A program made the position numbers and the translations under genes. The notes beneath the pieces are model-generated. The model saw nothing but the letters and a program-made list of their open reading frames with translations, did not search any database and was not told where the DNA came from. Of a stretch of DNA of 64,000 nucleotides, positions 39,748 to 49,908 are shown piece after piece. The stretch spans positions 186,001 to 250,000 of the forward strand of contig NZ_JAGTPK010000001.1 of the NCBI RefSeq assembly GCF_021147775.1, in the 5' to 3' direction. The stretch comes from Pseudomonas californiensis (GTDB lineage: Bacteria; Pseudomonadota; Gammaproteobacteria; Pseudomonadales; Pseudomonadaceae). Numbering within the stretch: position 1 is the first letter of the stretch; each line of letters starts with the position of its first letter.

Positions 39748-39824
39748 CGTTCGCCCCTTGGCTCCGGCCTGCGTTCGGCAATCTTGCGAGCCTGGCTCGC
39801 CCTGCATAGTATATGGCTGCAGTT

Positions 39825-41135
39825 ATGAAGACTCCGCTCTGGTTTCCGCAAAGTTTTTTCTCCCGCACCCTTTGGCTGGTGCTCATCGTCGTGCTGTTTT
39901 CCAAGGCTCTGACGCTGGTTTACCTGTTGATGAACGAAGACGTACTGGTCGACAGGCAGTACAGCCATGGGGTTGCCCTGACCCTGCGTGCTTATTGGGC
40001 CGCCGATGAGAATGATCGCGAAGCCATTGCCGAAGCTGCGGGTCTGATCCGGGTAGTTGGCGGCGGTGTGCCGGAGGGCGAACAGCATTGGCCCTACAGC
40101 GAAATTTATCAGCGTCAGATGCAGGCCGAACTGGGTGCCGACACGGAGGTGCGCCTGCGTGTTCATGCACCGCCTGCCTTGTGGGTGCGTGCGCCAAGCC
40201 TGGGCGACGGCTGGCTGAAAGTGCCGCTCTACCCGCACCCACTGCGGGGCCAGAAAATCTGGAGTGTGCTCGGCTGGTTCCTGGCTATCGGCTTGCTGTC
40301 CACTGCTTCCGCCTGGATCTTCGTGCGTCAGTTGAACCAGCCGCTCAAGCGCCTGGTGTTCGCTGCGCGCCAGTTGGGGCAGGGGCGCAGTGTGCGTCTG
40401 CCGGTCAGTGATACACCCAGCGAGATGACCGAGGTGTACCGGGCCTTCAACCAGATGGCCGAAGACGTGGAACAAGCGGGTCAGGAGCGCGAATTGATGC
40501 TGGCGGGCGTGTCACACGATCTGCGAACGCCGCTGACGCGTTTGCGGCTGTCACTGGAGCTGATGAGCGACAACGAATTCACCGAAGGTATGGTGCGTGA
40601 CATCGAGGACATGGATGCGATTCTCGACCAGTTCCTGGCGTTCATCCGTGACGGTCGTGATGAAGAGATAGAAGAAGTGGACCTCGGCGATCTGGTACGT
40701 GACGTCGTCGAGCCCTTCAACAGCGCTGAAGACACGATCCGGTTGTGTCTGGAACCTATCCCGCCGTTTCCGTTGCGACGGGTTTCGATGAAGCGTCTTT
40801 TGACCAACCTGATCGGCAATGCAAAGCATCACGCGGGCAACGGCGTCGAAGTGGCAGCTTACGTATCGGGCGACCGGAACGCGCCCTATGTGGTGTTGAG
40901 TGTGCTGGACCGTGGCGCCGGTATCGATCCTTCGGAGCTGGACACCATCTTCAACCCGTTCATTCGTGGGGATCGTGCCCGTAGCGGCAAGGGGACTGGT
41001 CTGGGGCTGGCCATCGTCAAACGCATCGCCGCCATGCACGGCGGTAATGTGGAGCTGAGGAATCGTTCGGGTGGTGGTCTGGAGGCGCGAGTGCGCTTGC
41101 CGTTGGGGCTGATGCTGCCGAGGGACGCGGTGTAG
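39825..41135 (+). CDS. envZ: osmosensor histidine kinase EnvZ
   Basis: 436 aa from the ATG at 39825 (protein begins MKTPLWFPQSFFSRTLWLV as in Pseudomonas EnvZ). Membrane helices ~11-34 and ~147-167, periplasmic loop between, HAMP (~168-220), HisKA with His231 (SHDLRTPLTRLRLSLE), HATPase_c with LIGNAKHHAGN, DRGAGID and GTGLGLAIV. No clear ribosome site is visible before this ATG or the one four codons earlier. Phosphorylates OmpR, encoded upstream but separated by a terminator. Confidence 0.94.
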   Translation: MKTPLWFPQSFFSRTLWLVLIVVLFSKALTLVYLLMNEDVLVDRQYSHGVALTLRAYWAADENDREAIAEAAGLIRVVGGGVPEGEQHWPYSEIYQRQMQAELGADTEVRLRVHAPPALWVRAPSLGDGWLKVPLYPHPLRGQKIWSVLGWFLAIGLLSTASAWIFVRQLNQPLKRLVFAARQLGQGRSVRLPVSDTPSEMTEVYRAFNQMAEDVEQAGQERELMLAGVSHDLRTPLTRLRLSLELMSDNEFTEGMVRDIEDMDAILDQFLAFIRDGRDEEIEEVDLGDLVRDVVEPFNSAEDTIRLCLEPIPPFPLRRVSMKRLLTNLIGNAKHHAGNGVEVAAYVSGDRNAPYVVLSVLDRGAGIDPSELDTIFNPFIRGDRARSGKGTGLGLAIVKRIAAMHGGNVELRNRSGGGLEARVRLPLGLMLPRDAV

Positions 41136-41222
41136 CGGTGCTTCCTGAGGGGCAACTGCGAGCAACTGCATGCTGCCTTGCTGGCGAAGCTTGTCTTCAG
41201 GAAGCGTATTTACAGCGGATAT

Positions 41223-41248
41223 GCCGGCCTCTTCGTCAGTAAGCCGGC
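41223..41248. repeat. REP-like palindrome between envZ and rimK
   Basis: GCCGGC...GCCGGC six-base arms enclosing CTCTTCGTCAGTAA, resembling the GCCGGCTTGCTGGCGAAGAGGC-type repeats of Pseudomonas. A related CTTGCTGGCGAAGC stretch lies at ~41177-41190. Located between convergent genes, where such repeats cluster. Confidence 0.5.
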
Positions 41249-41259
41249 TCTTGTGGATG

Positions 41260-42165
41260 TCAGCCTTTGCCTTTGGTGCGAGTCATGTGCGGGCCGCTGT
41301 TTTTTTCGAGGTATTCGATGATCATGCCAGCGACGTCTTTGCTGGTGGTGACTTCGATACCTTCCAGGCCTGGCGACGAGTTGACCTCCATCACCAGTGG
41401 ACCATGGTTGGAGCGCAGGATGTCTACACCGGCCACGCTCAGCCCCATGACCTTGGCTGCACGCAACGCGGTCATGCGTTCCTCCGGGGTGATCTTGATC
41501 AGGCTCGCACTGCCGCCCCGGTGCAGGTTGGAGCGGAACTCGCCCGGCTTGGCCTGACGCTTCATGGATGCGATGACCTTGTCGCCGACCACGAAACAGC
41601 GAATATCAGCGCCTCCGGCCTCTTTGATGTACTCCTGAACCATGATGTCCTGCTTAAGGCCCATAAAGGCTTCAATCACTGACTCGGCCGCCGTGGCGGT
41701 CTCGCACAGCACCACCCCGATCCCCTGAGTACCTTCCAGCACCTTGATGACCAGCGGTGCGCCATTGACCATCTGGATCAGGTCAGGGATGTCGTCCGGC
41801 GAGTGGGCAAAGCCCGTGACCGGCAGCCCTATCCCGCGTCGCGACAGCAACTGCAGCGAGCGCAGCTTGTCCCGCGAGCGCGCAATGGCAACAGATTCGT
41901 TGAGCGGAAATACGCCCATCATTTCAAACTGGCGCAACACCGCACAGCCATAGAACGTCACTGAAGCACCGATGCGAGGGATCACCGCATCGAAGCCTTC
42001 CAGCGGCTTGCCGCGATAATGGATCTGCGGCTTATGACTTGCGATGTTCATATAGGCGCGCAGGGTGTCGATCACCACCATCTCATGGCCACGCTCGATA
42101 CCAGCTTCGACCAGACGACGGGTGGAATACAAACGCGGATTACGCGAGAGCACAGCGATCTTCAT
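41260..42165 (-). CDS. rimK: ribosomal protein S6 glutamate ligase RimK
   Basis: 301 aa, exactly the family length. ATP-grasp fold: [17 protein letters not shown]-terminus, [16 protein letters not shown] nucleotide-binding loop, [18 protein letters not shown] and the metal site [14 protein letters not shown]. Adds glutamates to the C-terminus of ribosomal protein S6; relatives are modulated by c-di-GMP. Its ATG overlaps the rimB stop (ATGA). Confidence 0.95.
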   Translation of the reverse strand: MKIAVLSRNPRLYSTRRLVEAGIERGHEMVVIDTLRAYMNIASHKPQIHYRGKPLEGFDAVIPRIGASVTFYGCAVLRQFEMMGVFPLNESVAIARSRDKLRSLQLLSRRGIGLPVTGFAHSPDDIPDLIQMVNGAPLVIKVLEGTQGIGVVLCETATAAESVIEAFMGLKQDIMVQEYIKEAGGADIRCFVVGDKVIASMKRQAKPGEFRSNLHRGGSASLIKITPEERMTALRAAKVMGLSVAGVDILRSNHGPLVMEVNSSPGLEGIEVTTSKDVAGMIIEYLEKNSGPHMTRTKGKG

Positions 42166-42638
42166 GCAGCACCTGAGGAAGTAGAGGCCGGGAACACCGG
42201 CTTGTCTTGTACATAAGTTATGCCCGGATTAACCACCAATTGGCCGTCAATCAAGGCGTTTGAACCCAGCAGCAACCGATAACGCATCGATTTGCGGCAG
42301 GCCAGCGTGAACTCGACTGGCCAGATACGATCACCCAGGGCCAGCGTGGTGCGAATAACGTAGCGCACCTGTGCCTGTCCGTTGGAGCTTTTGATGGTCT
42401 TCATCGCTACCAGTTGTGCCTCGCATCGACGATGCCGCAGTTGGACTACAGTCCCCAGGTGTGCGTTGAAACGGACCCACTTCTGGCCGTCTCGTTCAAA
42501 AGGCTCGATCTCGGTGGCGTGCAGGCTGGACGTGCTCGCACCGGTGTCGATCTTTGCCCGTAGGCCTGCCACCCCCAAGTCGGGCAGCGCCACCCACTCG
42601 CGCAGGCCGATAACTGTCAGATGATCGAATGTCTTCAA
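42162..42638 (-). CDS. rimB: RimB, retropepsin-like protease of the rimABK operon
   Basis: 158 aa. COG4067-type 'ATP-dependent zinc protease' family: [13 protein letters not shown] at ~29-41 is the aspartyl-protease-like active-site loop. In P. fluorescens RimB trims the glutamate tail that RimK adds. It overlaps rimK by 4 bp and follows rimA by 22 bp. Confidence 0.88.
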   Translation of the reverse strand: MKTFDHLTVIGLREWVALPDLGVAGLRAKIDTGASTSSLHATEIEPFERDGQKWVRFNAHLGTVVQLRHRRCEAQLVAMKTIKSSNGQAQVRYVIRTTLALGDRIWPVEFTLACRKSMRYRLLLGSNALIDGQLVVNPGITYVQDKPVFPASTSSGAA

Positions 42639-42660
42639 TGCGATTCCGTACTTCTAAGGA

Positions 42661-43437
42661 CTACTGCCAGGCGTCAGGGCTGACCTGAGCCAAGGCCTTG
42701 AATGCAGGCTTGGCGAACCAGTAGCCCTGCATCAGGAAAATGCCGCAATCGGCGAGAAAATCACGTTCCTCGCTGTGTTCTATGCCTTCAGCGATGACTT
42801 TAATCTCCAAGTCCGAACACATTGTGACAACAGCACGAACAATAGCCTGACGCGCGCGATCACGATGGATATCACGGATAAGATTCATGTCGAGTTTTAT
42901 CAGGTCGGGTTGGAAGTCGGCCAGCAGGCTCAGGCCCGAATAGCCCGCCCCGAAGTCATCGATGGCGGTCATGAAGCCGAACTCACGGTATTCACGCAGG
43001 ATATTGCTCAAATGCCCGTGGTTATCGACATGTTCGCTTTCTATGGTCTCGAAAATCAATCGATCAATCGGAAAGTTATGCTCTTTGGCAGCCTCCAGCG
43101 TGCTGCGGATACACAGCTCGGGGCGATAAACGGCGTTGGGTAAAAAATTGATGGATAAGCGTTCGTTCATGCCCAGCCGCGCAGCACCGGCAATGGCCGT
43201 GGTACGGCACGCCTGATCGAAGCGGTAACGGTTATGGTCGGTGACCTGGCTGAGCACGGAATGGGCGCCTTCACCGTTCGGGCCGCGCACGAGCGCTTCG
43301 TGAGCGAAAACCGTCTGGTCGCGCAGATTGACGATAGGCTGGTACGCGTAGTCGAACGAGAAGCTGAGCGGCGGACTGCCGACACAACCCTCGCACCCTT
43401 TTCTGGGTGCGGTTAATGAAGCTGGAAATTCTGTCAC
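42661..43437 (-). CDS. rimA: RimA, small EAL-domain c-di-GMP phosphodiesterase
   Basis: 258 aa from a GTG at 43437, chosen because GGAG sits 6 nt upstream; the ATG at 43449 (262 aa) has no ribosome site. A lone EAL domain: HEALVRG motif (E at residue 47), SINFLPNAVY, FETIESEHVD, DDFGAGYSGLSLLADFQPDLIKLD and IAEGIE, all catalytic positions intact. N-terminal CEGC pair is a family feature. Sets local c-di-GMP for RimK. First gene of rimABK. Confidence 0.9.
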   Translation of the reverse strand: MTEFPASLTAPRKGCEGCVGSPPLSFSFDYAYQPIVNLRDQTVFAHEALVRGPNGEGAHSVLSQVTDHNRYRFDQACRTTAIAGAARLGMNERLSINFLPNAVYRPELCIRSTLEAAKEHNFPIDRLIFETIESEHVDNHGHLSNILREYREFGFMTAIDDFGAGYSGLSLLADFQPDLIKLDMNLIRDIHRDRARQAIVRAVVTMCSDLEIKVIAEGIEHSEERDFLADCGIFLMQGYWFAKPAFKALAQVSPDAWQ

Positions 43438-43607
43438 ATCGCACTCCATATGAGGTGAGAGCTTTTAAACGGGTGATGGCTGATTTTGACAAGCACGGAT
43501 CGGTTACTTCATGTTTGTGGAGGCAGGCAAAAATTGGCGACCGGGGGCAGTCGCTTTTCGCGTCGAGCCTAGTAAAGTTCTGACTGTCACACTAATGAGG
43601 AATTCAT

Positions 43608-44015
43608 ATGGCTCAAAAGCCAGAGGAAGACGACAAGGTCCGTTTGGACAAATGGCTTTGGGCTGCACGCTTTTTCAAGACGCGCGCTTTGGCCAAGGCG
43701 GCAATAGAAAGTGGCAAGGTGCACTGCCGCGGCGAACGTTGCAAGCCCGGCAAGGAACCGCGTGTCGGCGATGAGTTTCAGATTCGCATGGGGTTCGACG
43801 AACGTACTGTTGTGGTCGAGGCGTTGTCGATAGTTCGGCGCGGTGCGCCAGAGGCGCAGACCCTTTACCGTGAAACGCCGGAAAGCATCGTCAAGCGTGA
43901 AAATGCGGCTGCTCAGCGCAAGGCAGGCAACCTCGGCGTCACCACAGATGGACGTCCGACCAAGAAACAACGCCGCCAATTATTCGATTTTCGCGGCGGT
44001 CAGCACAGCGAATGA
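43608..44015 (+). CDS. hslR: heat shock protein 15, S4-domain RNA-binding protein
   Basis: 135 aa. S4 domain (VRLDKWLWAARFFKTRALAKAAIESGKV) at ~11-75 and a basic tail ending KKQRRQLFDF. Binds free 50S subunits carrying nascent chains after heat stress and helps rescue. AGGAATTC precedes the ATG. hslO follows 183 bp later on the same strand. Confidence 0.93.
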   Translation: MAQKPEEDDKVRLDKWLWAARFFKTRALAKAAIESGKVHCRGERCKPGKEPRVGDEFQIRMGFDERTVVVEALSIVRRGAPEAQTLYRETPESIVKRENAAAQRKAGNLGVTTDGRPTKKQRRQLFDFRGGQHSE

Positions 44016-44198
44016 TGCGCCTGCAAGACAACTTGTCGCCGTTGTCCTGAGCAAGGCGAAACGCCGCCCGGCTTGGAAGAGTGCGGGATAGCTCCTAAAA
44101 TGCCTGTCAAACGACATGGCACTCACCCTGTTCCAGCTTCGGGCGGCGCTGTATGCGCCGCCGCCATCCATTGTCATCACTTCAGATACCCTCTTCTT

Positions 44199-45101
44199 AT
44201 GCATGATTTATCAGAAAACGATTTCACCCAGCGCTTCATGTTCGATGAAAGCGACGTTCGCGGAGAGCTGGTAGTACTTGAGCGCAGCTATGCCGAAGTG
44301 CTTGCCAAACATACCTACCCTGAACCTGTCGCTCAGTTGCTCGGCGAGCTGATGGCGGCCGCGGCTCTGCTGGTGGGCACCCTCAAGTTCGAAGGCTTGC
44401 TGATTCTTCAGGCGCGCTCCAGTGGTGCAGTACCGCTATTGATGGTCGAGTGCTCCAGCGAACGCGAACTTCGCGGCATTGCCCGCTACGAAGAGTCGCT
44501 GATCACGCCTGATGCGGGCCTGCAAGACCTGATGCCCGAAGGTTCGCTGACGCTGACCATTGATCCGCGCCAGGGCAAGCGTTATCAGGGCATCGTGGCG
44601 CTGGACGGCGTCGATCTTTCCGAAAGCCTGTCGAGCTATTTCGTGATGTCCGAGCAGTTGGGCACACGCTTTTGGCTCAAGGCCGATGGTCAGCGCGCCC
44701 GTGGCCTGCTGTTGCAACAGCTGCCAGCGGCGCAGATCCCGGATCCCGAAGAGCGCGACGCCAGTTGGGAGCATGTGGTGACCTTGGCCAGCACGCTCTC
44801 CGCTGAGGAAATGCTCAGCCTTGACAATGCAACCATCCTGCATCGCCTGTATCACGAAGACCCTGTGCGTCTGTTTGACGTACAGCCCATCTGCTTCCGC
44901 TGCAGTTGCTCACGTGAACGCTCTGCCAACGCGCTGGTCAGTCTTGGGCTGGAGGACGCGCAGCAACTGGTGATCGAGCATAACGGCACAATCGAGATCG
45001 ATTGCCAGTTCTGCAACGAGCGTTACCTGTTCGATGCCACTGACGTCGCCCAGCTGTTTGCTGGCGGCGGTGTCGATTCGCCATCTGACACGCGTCATTA
45101 A
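44199..45101 (+). CDS. hslO: redox-regulated chaperone Hsp33
   Basis: 300 aa from the ATG at 44199 ([19 protein letters not shown]); the frame continues upstream but without family similarity. Core chaperone fold then the zinc redox switch: C235-x-C237 and C269-x2-C272, with an extra Cys232. Oxidation releases zinc and activates holdase function under hypochlorite or peroxide stress. Confidence 0.94.
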   Translation: MHDLSENDFTQRFMFDESDVRGELVVLERSYAEVLAKHTYPEPVAQLLGELMAAAALLVGTLKFEGLLILQARSSGAVPLLMVECSSERELRGIARYEESLITPDAGLQDLMPEGSLTLTIDPRQGKRYQGIVALDGVDLSESLSSYFVMSEQLGTRFWLKADGQRARGLLLQQLPAAQIPDPEERDASWEHVVTLASTLSAEEMLSLDNATILHRLYHEDPVRLFDVQPICFRCSCSRERSANALVSLGLEDAQQLVIEHNGTIEIDCQFCNERYLFDATDVAQLFAGGGVDSPSDTRH

Positions 45102-45193
45102 TCGGGACAGAAACAGCCCCAGAACACGGTGTGGGCCCCTGTAATGCTGTTCTGACAGGAGGGTCCTACCATTTCTGGGCATTTCTGGCATAA

Positions 45194-46822
<1,629 letters not shown>

Positions 46823-46871
46823 TTAAACATCTTTGAGGCTGCGTCCTGGCGCAGCGCTTGAAAATGCTTCA

Positions 46872-46901
46872 GCAAACGCCTCGACTTGTCGGGGCGTTTG
46901 C
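46872..46901 (+). terminator. hairpin terminator candidate after pckA
   Basis: Thirteen-bp stem (46872-46884 with 46889-46901, one G-T pair) with a 4-base loop, 50 bp after the pckA stop. The T content after it is low (TTGTCC), so it is a moderate terminator at best. Confidence 0.55.
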
Positions 46902-46950
46902 TTGTCCGCGATACTGTTTCCTGTATCAAATGATGACAAGGAGCGGTGCG

Positions 46951-47451
46951 GTGAATGAGACCGGGATTCAGATAAGACGCTTTGAGCCGAATGACCAGCA
47001 GGGTGTGCTGGACGTCATTCTGCCAATCCAGAGTGAGGAGTTCGGGATCGCCATAACGGCGGCGGACCAGCCGGACCTGAAAGCGATTCCGTTGTTTTAC
47101 CAAAGCGGGATGGGTGATTTCTGGGTAGCCAGCCTTGGCGACAGGGTCATCGGCACTGTCGGGCTCAAGGACATCGGGGCGGGCCAGGCCGCGCTGCGCA
47201 AGATGTTCGTTGCTGCGCCGTTCAGGGGGCGGGAGCACGGAGTGGCGGCAAAACTGCTGAATCGCCTGATCGAAGACGCCATAGCCAAAGGCATCAGTGA
47301 TGTCTTGCTGGGCACCACTGACAAATTCCTCGCCGCGCATCGCTTTTATGAGAAGCACGGCTTCAGCGAAGTGGCCAAGGAAAACCTGCCTGAAAGCTTT
47401 CCGCTCATGGCAGTGGACAGCAAGTTCTACAGGCTGAGCCTGACAGCCTGA
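46951..47451 (+). CDS. GNAT-family N-acetyltransferase
   Basis: 166 aa from a GTG at 46951, because AAGGAG (46938-46943) lies 7 nt upstream and the GNAT fold begins right there (NETGIQIRRFEPND); upstream ATGs in frame run into the pckA terminator. Acetyl-CoA loop FRGREHGVAAKLLNRLI (R/Q-x-x-G-x-A variant), C-terminal HRFYEKHGFSEV. Substrate unknown. Confidence 0.82.
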   Translation: MNETGIQIRRFEPNDQQGVLDVILPIQSEEFGIAITAADQPDLKAIPLFYQSGMGDFWVASLGDRVIGTVGLKDIGAGQAALRKMFVAAPFRGREHGVAAKLLNRLIEDAIAKGISDVLLGTTDKFLAAHRFYEKHGFSEVAKENLPESFPLMAVDSKFYRLSLTA

Positions 47452-47468
47452 TTTCGCCAAATGCGGGT

Positions 47469-48167
47469 TCAGCCCAGCGGACTGAACCCGTTCGCAGCAC
47501 TGCAGTAGCGCTGACGCGCAACCGAGTCAGACCTGGTTCTGCACTGCTCTTTGAAATACACCTTGGCGCCTTTGCGGCACTCCCGATAGTCAATCGAACC
47601 CCTGCGCAGATTGCCGCAGACACTGCTGCCATCGATGCGATTGTCGGTAACGGTCCAGGCGGCCACGTAAGTACGCTTTCTATCCCATTGCCACACGACA
47701 GCTGAATCAGGCGCCGACTGTTTCACGGCCCGTTGCGCAGAAGTGCGCCGATCAGCCTGATACTGGCCCAGGTACTGGGCCGAGACCATGCCTTGTGCAT
47801 CTGGATCATGAGCCACTTGCGGGCGTTGCCCAAACCGGCAGGCGATGACCGCGTCATCGATCAGTCTGTCAGGGCCCAGGCAATCGGCAAGCGGCTGAGG
47901 TCGCGGCAGCGTTTCAGCGGGTGCCAGTTGTTCGGCCGCCACGGGTAGCGCTGACGGCGCATGAGGCGTTGGCGTGTCGGCGACGATTCGTTCGGGCGTA
48001 TGGGTGTAATGAAACACGCCGTAGCCCCCCAGCCCCATCAGCACCAGAGTAACCAGTAGATTACGCTGAAGCGTAGAGATCAGCCGTGGCTTGCGTCGTC
48101 CGACACGAAACGATACATCGTCCTCGTCAGCACTCAGGTTTTCGTATCGGTCAGGTCTGTCCGTCAT
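47469..48167 (-). CDS. single-pass membrane protein with Cys-rich C-terminus, unknown
   Basis: 232 aa. ATG at 48167 preferred; a longer frame extends into the upstream gene. The N-terminal 40 residues are charged and cytoplasmic, followed by a membrane helix (~41-57: LLVTLVLMGLGGYGVFH), a proline-rich linker (~60-100) and a periplasmic domain. The latter has about six Cys (at DCLGPD, ACRFG, VCGNL, ECRKG, QCRTR, YCSAA), probably disulfide-bonded. The GGAGG ribosome-like site is 14 nt away, inside the upstream gene, so translation may be coupled. I do not recognise it. Confidence 0.65.
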   Translation of the reverse strand: MTDRPDRYENLSADEDDVSFRVGRRKPRLISTLQRNLLVTLVLMGLGGYGVFHYTHTPERIVADTPTPHAPSALPVAAEQLAPAETLPRPQPLADCLGPDRLIDDAVIACRFGQRPQVAHDPDAQGMVSAQYLGQYQADRRTSAQRAVKQSAPDSAVVWQWDRKRTYVAAWTVTDNRIDGSSVCGNLRRGSIDYRECRKGAKVYFKEQCRTRSDSVARQRYCSAANGFSPLG

Positions 48168-48897
48168 GCTGCGTGCCGATGCCTCCTGACGAGATGTCGG
48201 GGTTATTCCGGTTACTCCGACTATTGAAGATCTGAAGGGCTGAGTTGTCACCTGAAGTCAAATTGGCAACATAGTTTGCCGGATACCGGGCTTTTTCTAT
48301 CGGTGGCAGCTCGTTGTAATGAGCCAGAATCATGAGTAGCGTCTGGGTGCTTTTGCCCGTTTCGTTGTATTCATCTATGTACCGTTTGCTGATGGCTTTG
48401 TTCCAGATTTCCTGTTGTGCGTGGTTTTCTGAAAAGGCTGCGCTTCTTTCATTGATCGTAAAAGCGCCTCCTTCGTCGTACATGATCAACCTCAGTTGAT
48501 CCTGAGACAGGCCGGCGAATGGATTGTGTCCTGCTCCATGTTCAAACCGAGTGGCCTGTCTCGCCCGCTCCAGACGCACAGGATCATCCGTATCCGGAAT
48601 CTCCGCATCGTTCTTCGCACGGTTGGCGTAATAGTGGGGGCCCGCAATCTTGTCGATGATGTCTTTTGCCAAGGCGCCCAGCTCTTTGAAGCTGAGACGC
48701 GTGTCACGGATTTCTGCGCGTACGACACTATCACTGATTTGGCGCGCCACGGTGGAGAGTGTGGCCCTGTCCAAGTGTGCGGTGGTGATAAGAGCACTTT
48801 CAGGGGCGGTAGCTATGTTGACTGCAGAAGCCTTTTCTACAGTAGCACTGGCTAAGGGATAGGTGCTGACGTTTGAGAGTATAGGGGTATCAAGCAT
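48151..48897 (-). CDS. uncharacterised soluble protein, unknown function
   Basis: 248 aa. No signal peptide or membrane helix. N-terminal ~45 residues are Ser/Thr/Ala-rich and poorly ordered; the rest is charged and helical. I recall, without certainty, the segment DEGGAFTINERSAAF...NETGKSTQTLLMILAHYNELP in other plant-associated Pseudomonas proteins of unknown role. GAGGA lies 8 nt before the ATG. No hrp box (GGAACC-N15/16-CCAC) is found in the 129 bp upstream, so a type III effector assignment is unsupported. Overlaps the next gene by 17 bp. Confidence 0.65.
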   Translation of the reverse strand: MLDTPILSNVSTYPLASATVEKASAVNIATAPESALITTAHLDRATLSTVARQISDSVVRAEIRDTRLSFKELGALAKDIIDKIAGPHYYANRAKNDAEIPDTDDPVRLERARQATRFEHGAGHNPFAGLSQDQLRLIMYDEGGAFTINERSAAFSENHAQQEIWNKAISKRYIDEYNETGKSTQTLLMILAHYNELPPIEKARYPANYVANLTSGDNSALQIFNSRSNRNNPDISSGGIGTQHDGQT

Positions 48898-48971
48898 GCC
48901 TGCGTCCTCGCAGTGTGCGCCGGGTCCATGGCGTTAACTTCCACATTGTATCGGCCTGTTCTGACCAAGCT

Positions 48972-49017
48972 TGAACCGGGTTCATGTGCGTACACATCAA
49001 CGTTTGATGCGTACGCA
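48972..49017. repeat. two adjacent palindromes between the 149-aa and 248-aa genes
   Basis: TGAACC-G-GGTTCA at 48972-48984 is a perfect 13-bp palindrome. Next to it an imperfect inverted repeat has 15-base arms (48987-49001 and 49003-49017, 13 of 15 matching). They lie ~75-120 bp upstream of the 248-aa gene and just after the stop of the 149-aa gene. Could be operator sites, or a terminator hairpin lacking a U-run. Confidence 0.6.
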
Positions 49018-49026
49018 TTGTTGCGC

Positions 49027-49476
49027 TTACTTCATGGTGAATTCTGCCGCCCAAGCAGAAGTGGACAGGTTGCTCACTCTGGAAGTTGCCGTACAAATGG
49101 CCCCACCGCCAGGCGTCGCTGTCCGGGTCCATTTAGGTACCCTCACTCCACCTGCACCGGAACTTTTGATAAAGGTCGTCGAGAATACACAGACTTTGGA
49201 ACCGATCACGTAGCGGACACTGGCGTAACTTGTATCAGGAGAGATCGTACTTTGCACGGTATACGTGTTTGTACCACCCGCTTTGACCTCAAGTGCAATC
49301 GGGGTTTTCGCATTCATCTGCGTAGACATTTCATTTCGGGTAACCGCTATGTACTCCGCGGCTTCGCCGCTGAGGTTTTTAAACGTTACCGCAACCGGTG
49401 GGCCTGCGTAGGCTGCGGCGGAGACGCAAAGAGTAGCGGCAGCAATAGTTGCTGACAAAAGTTTGGAAGATTTCAT
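49027..49476 (-). CDS. small secreted protein, unknown
   Basis: 149 aa. Clear signal peptide (1-24, cut AYA-GP); the mature 125 residues are Thr/Ser/Gly-rich, predicted beta, with two Cys (SKVCVF, AICTAT) likely forming a disulfide. AAGGAG lies 7-8 nt before the ATG. Same strand as the next two unknown genes but separated by palindromes. No family recognised. Confidence 0.7.
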   Translation of the reverse strand: MKSSKLLSATIAAATLCVSAAAYAGPPVAVTFKNLSGEAAEYIAVTRNEMSTQMNAKTPIALEVKAGGTNTYTVQSTISPDTSYASVRYVIGSKVCVFSTTFIKSSGAGGVRVPKWTRTATPGGGAICTATSRVSNLSTSAWAAEFTMK

Positions 49477-49671
49477 GGATAAAGCTCCTTGGATTAAACG
49501 ATTAACTTCATGTTTTTTTAATCAATCAAGCTGAAGACGAATTTCAGCAACGGTTATCCGCGGCCGATGTATATCGTCCCGTTAAAGATAAAAGGAGGGG
49601 GTATTCAAGTTCGCGAAAGGCTCGCGCAGGTCAGATAGCGAATGTCCGGTTTGAGTGTGTAGGAAAATTAA

Positions 49672-49695
49672 ATTCACGCTGTAGGAAGCGTGAAT
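49672..49695 (-). terminator. hairpin with T-rich tail on the minus strand
   Basis: Nine-bp stem ATTCACGCT/AGCGTGAAT with a 6-base loop, followed on the minus strand by TTAATTTTCC. It could end a transcript reading through from the cupin/GNAT genes, or a small RNA. Confidence 0.5.
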
Positions 49696-49868
49696 CATTA
49701 GTGGATAAAAGTCGTTACTGTTTTTGGTCGTGGCTCTGTTTTATCAGAAATTCAAAGCAAGGCAAGCACTTATCAATGTATTGATTAAGCAGGGCTGAAA
49801 TAAAGATTTTATACTTGCCTGACAGCAGACAAACCGATTAACTGCGCGGCCGAAAGTAGTCGGCAACT

Positions 49869-49901
49869 GCCGCGCCCTTCAAGGGGATTGAAGAGCGCGG
49901 C
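49869..49901 (-). terminator. hairpin just after the bicupin gene
   Basis: Seven GC pairs, one mismatch, six further pairs (49869-49882 with 49888-49901), 8 bp beyond the cupin stop. No U-run, so a weak terminator or 3'-end stabiliser. Confidence 0.5.
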
Positions 49902-49908
49902 TCTGGCA

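Larger units (their letters stand above)
49477..49908. other. 432-bp AT-richer intergenic region
   Basis: No gene seen. Clearly lower GC than its surroundings (49480-49850). It holds a terminator-like hairpin (49672-49695) and another just after the cupin gene, plus presumably the promoter of the 149-aa secreted protein. Local composition suggests acquired DNA. Confidence 0.45.

Noticed and set aside
48898..49026. possible hrp box making the 248-aa protein a type III effector
   Set aside because: GAACC is present (within the palindrome), but no CCACNNA follows at 15-16 nt, so HrpL control is not supported.
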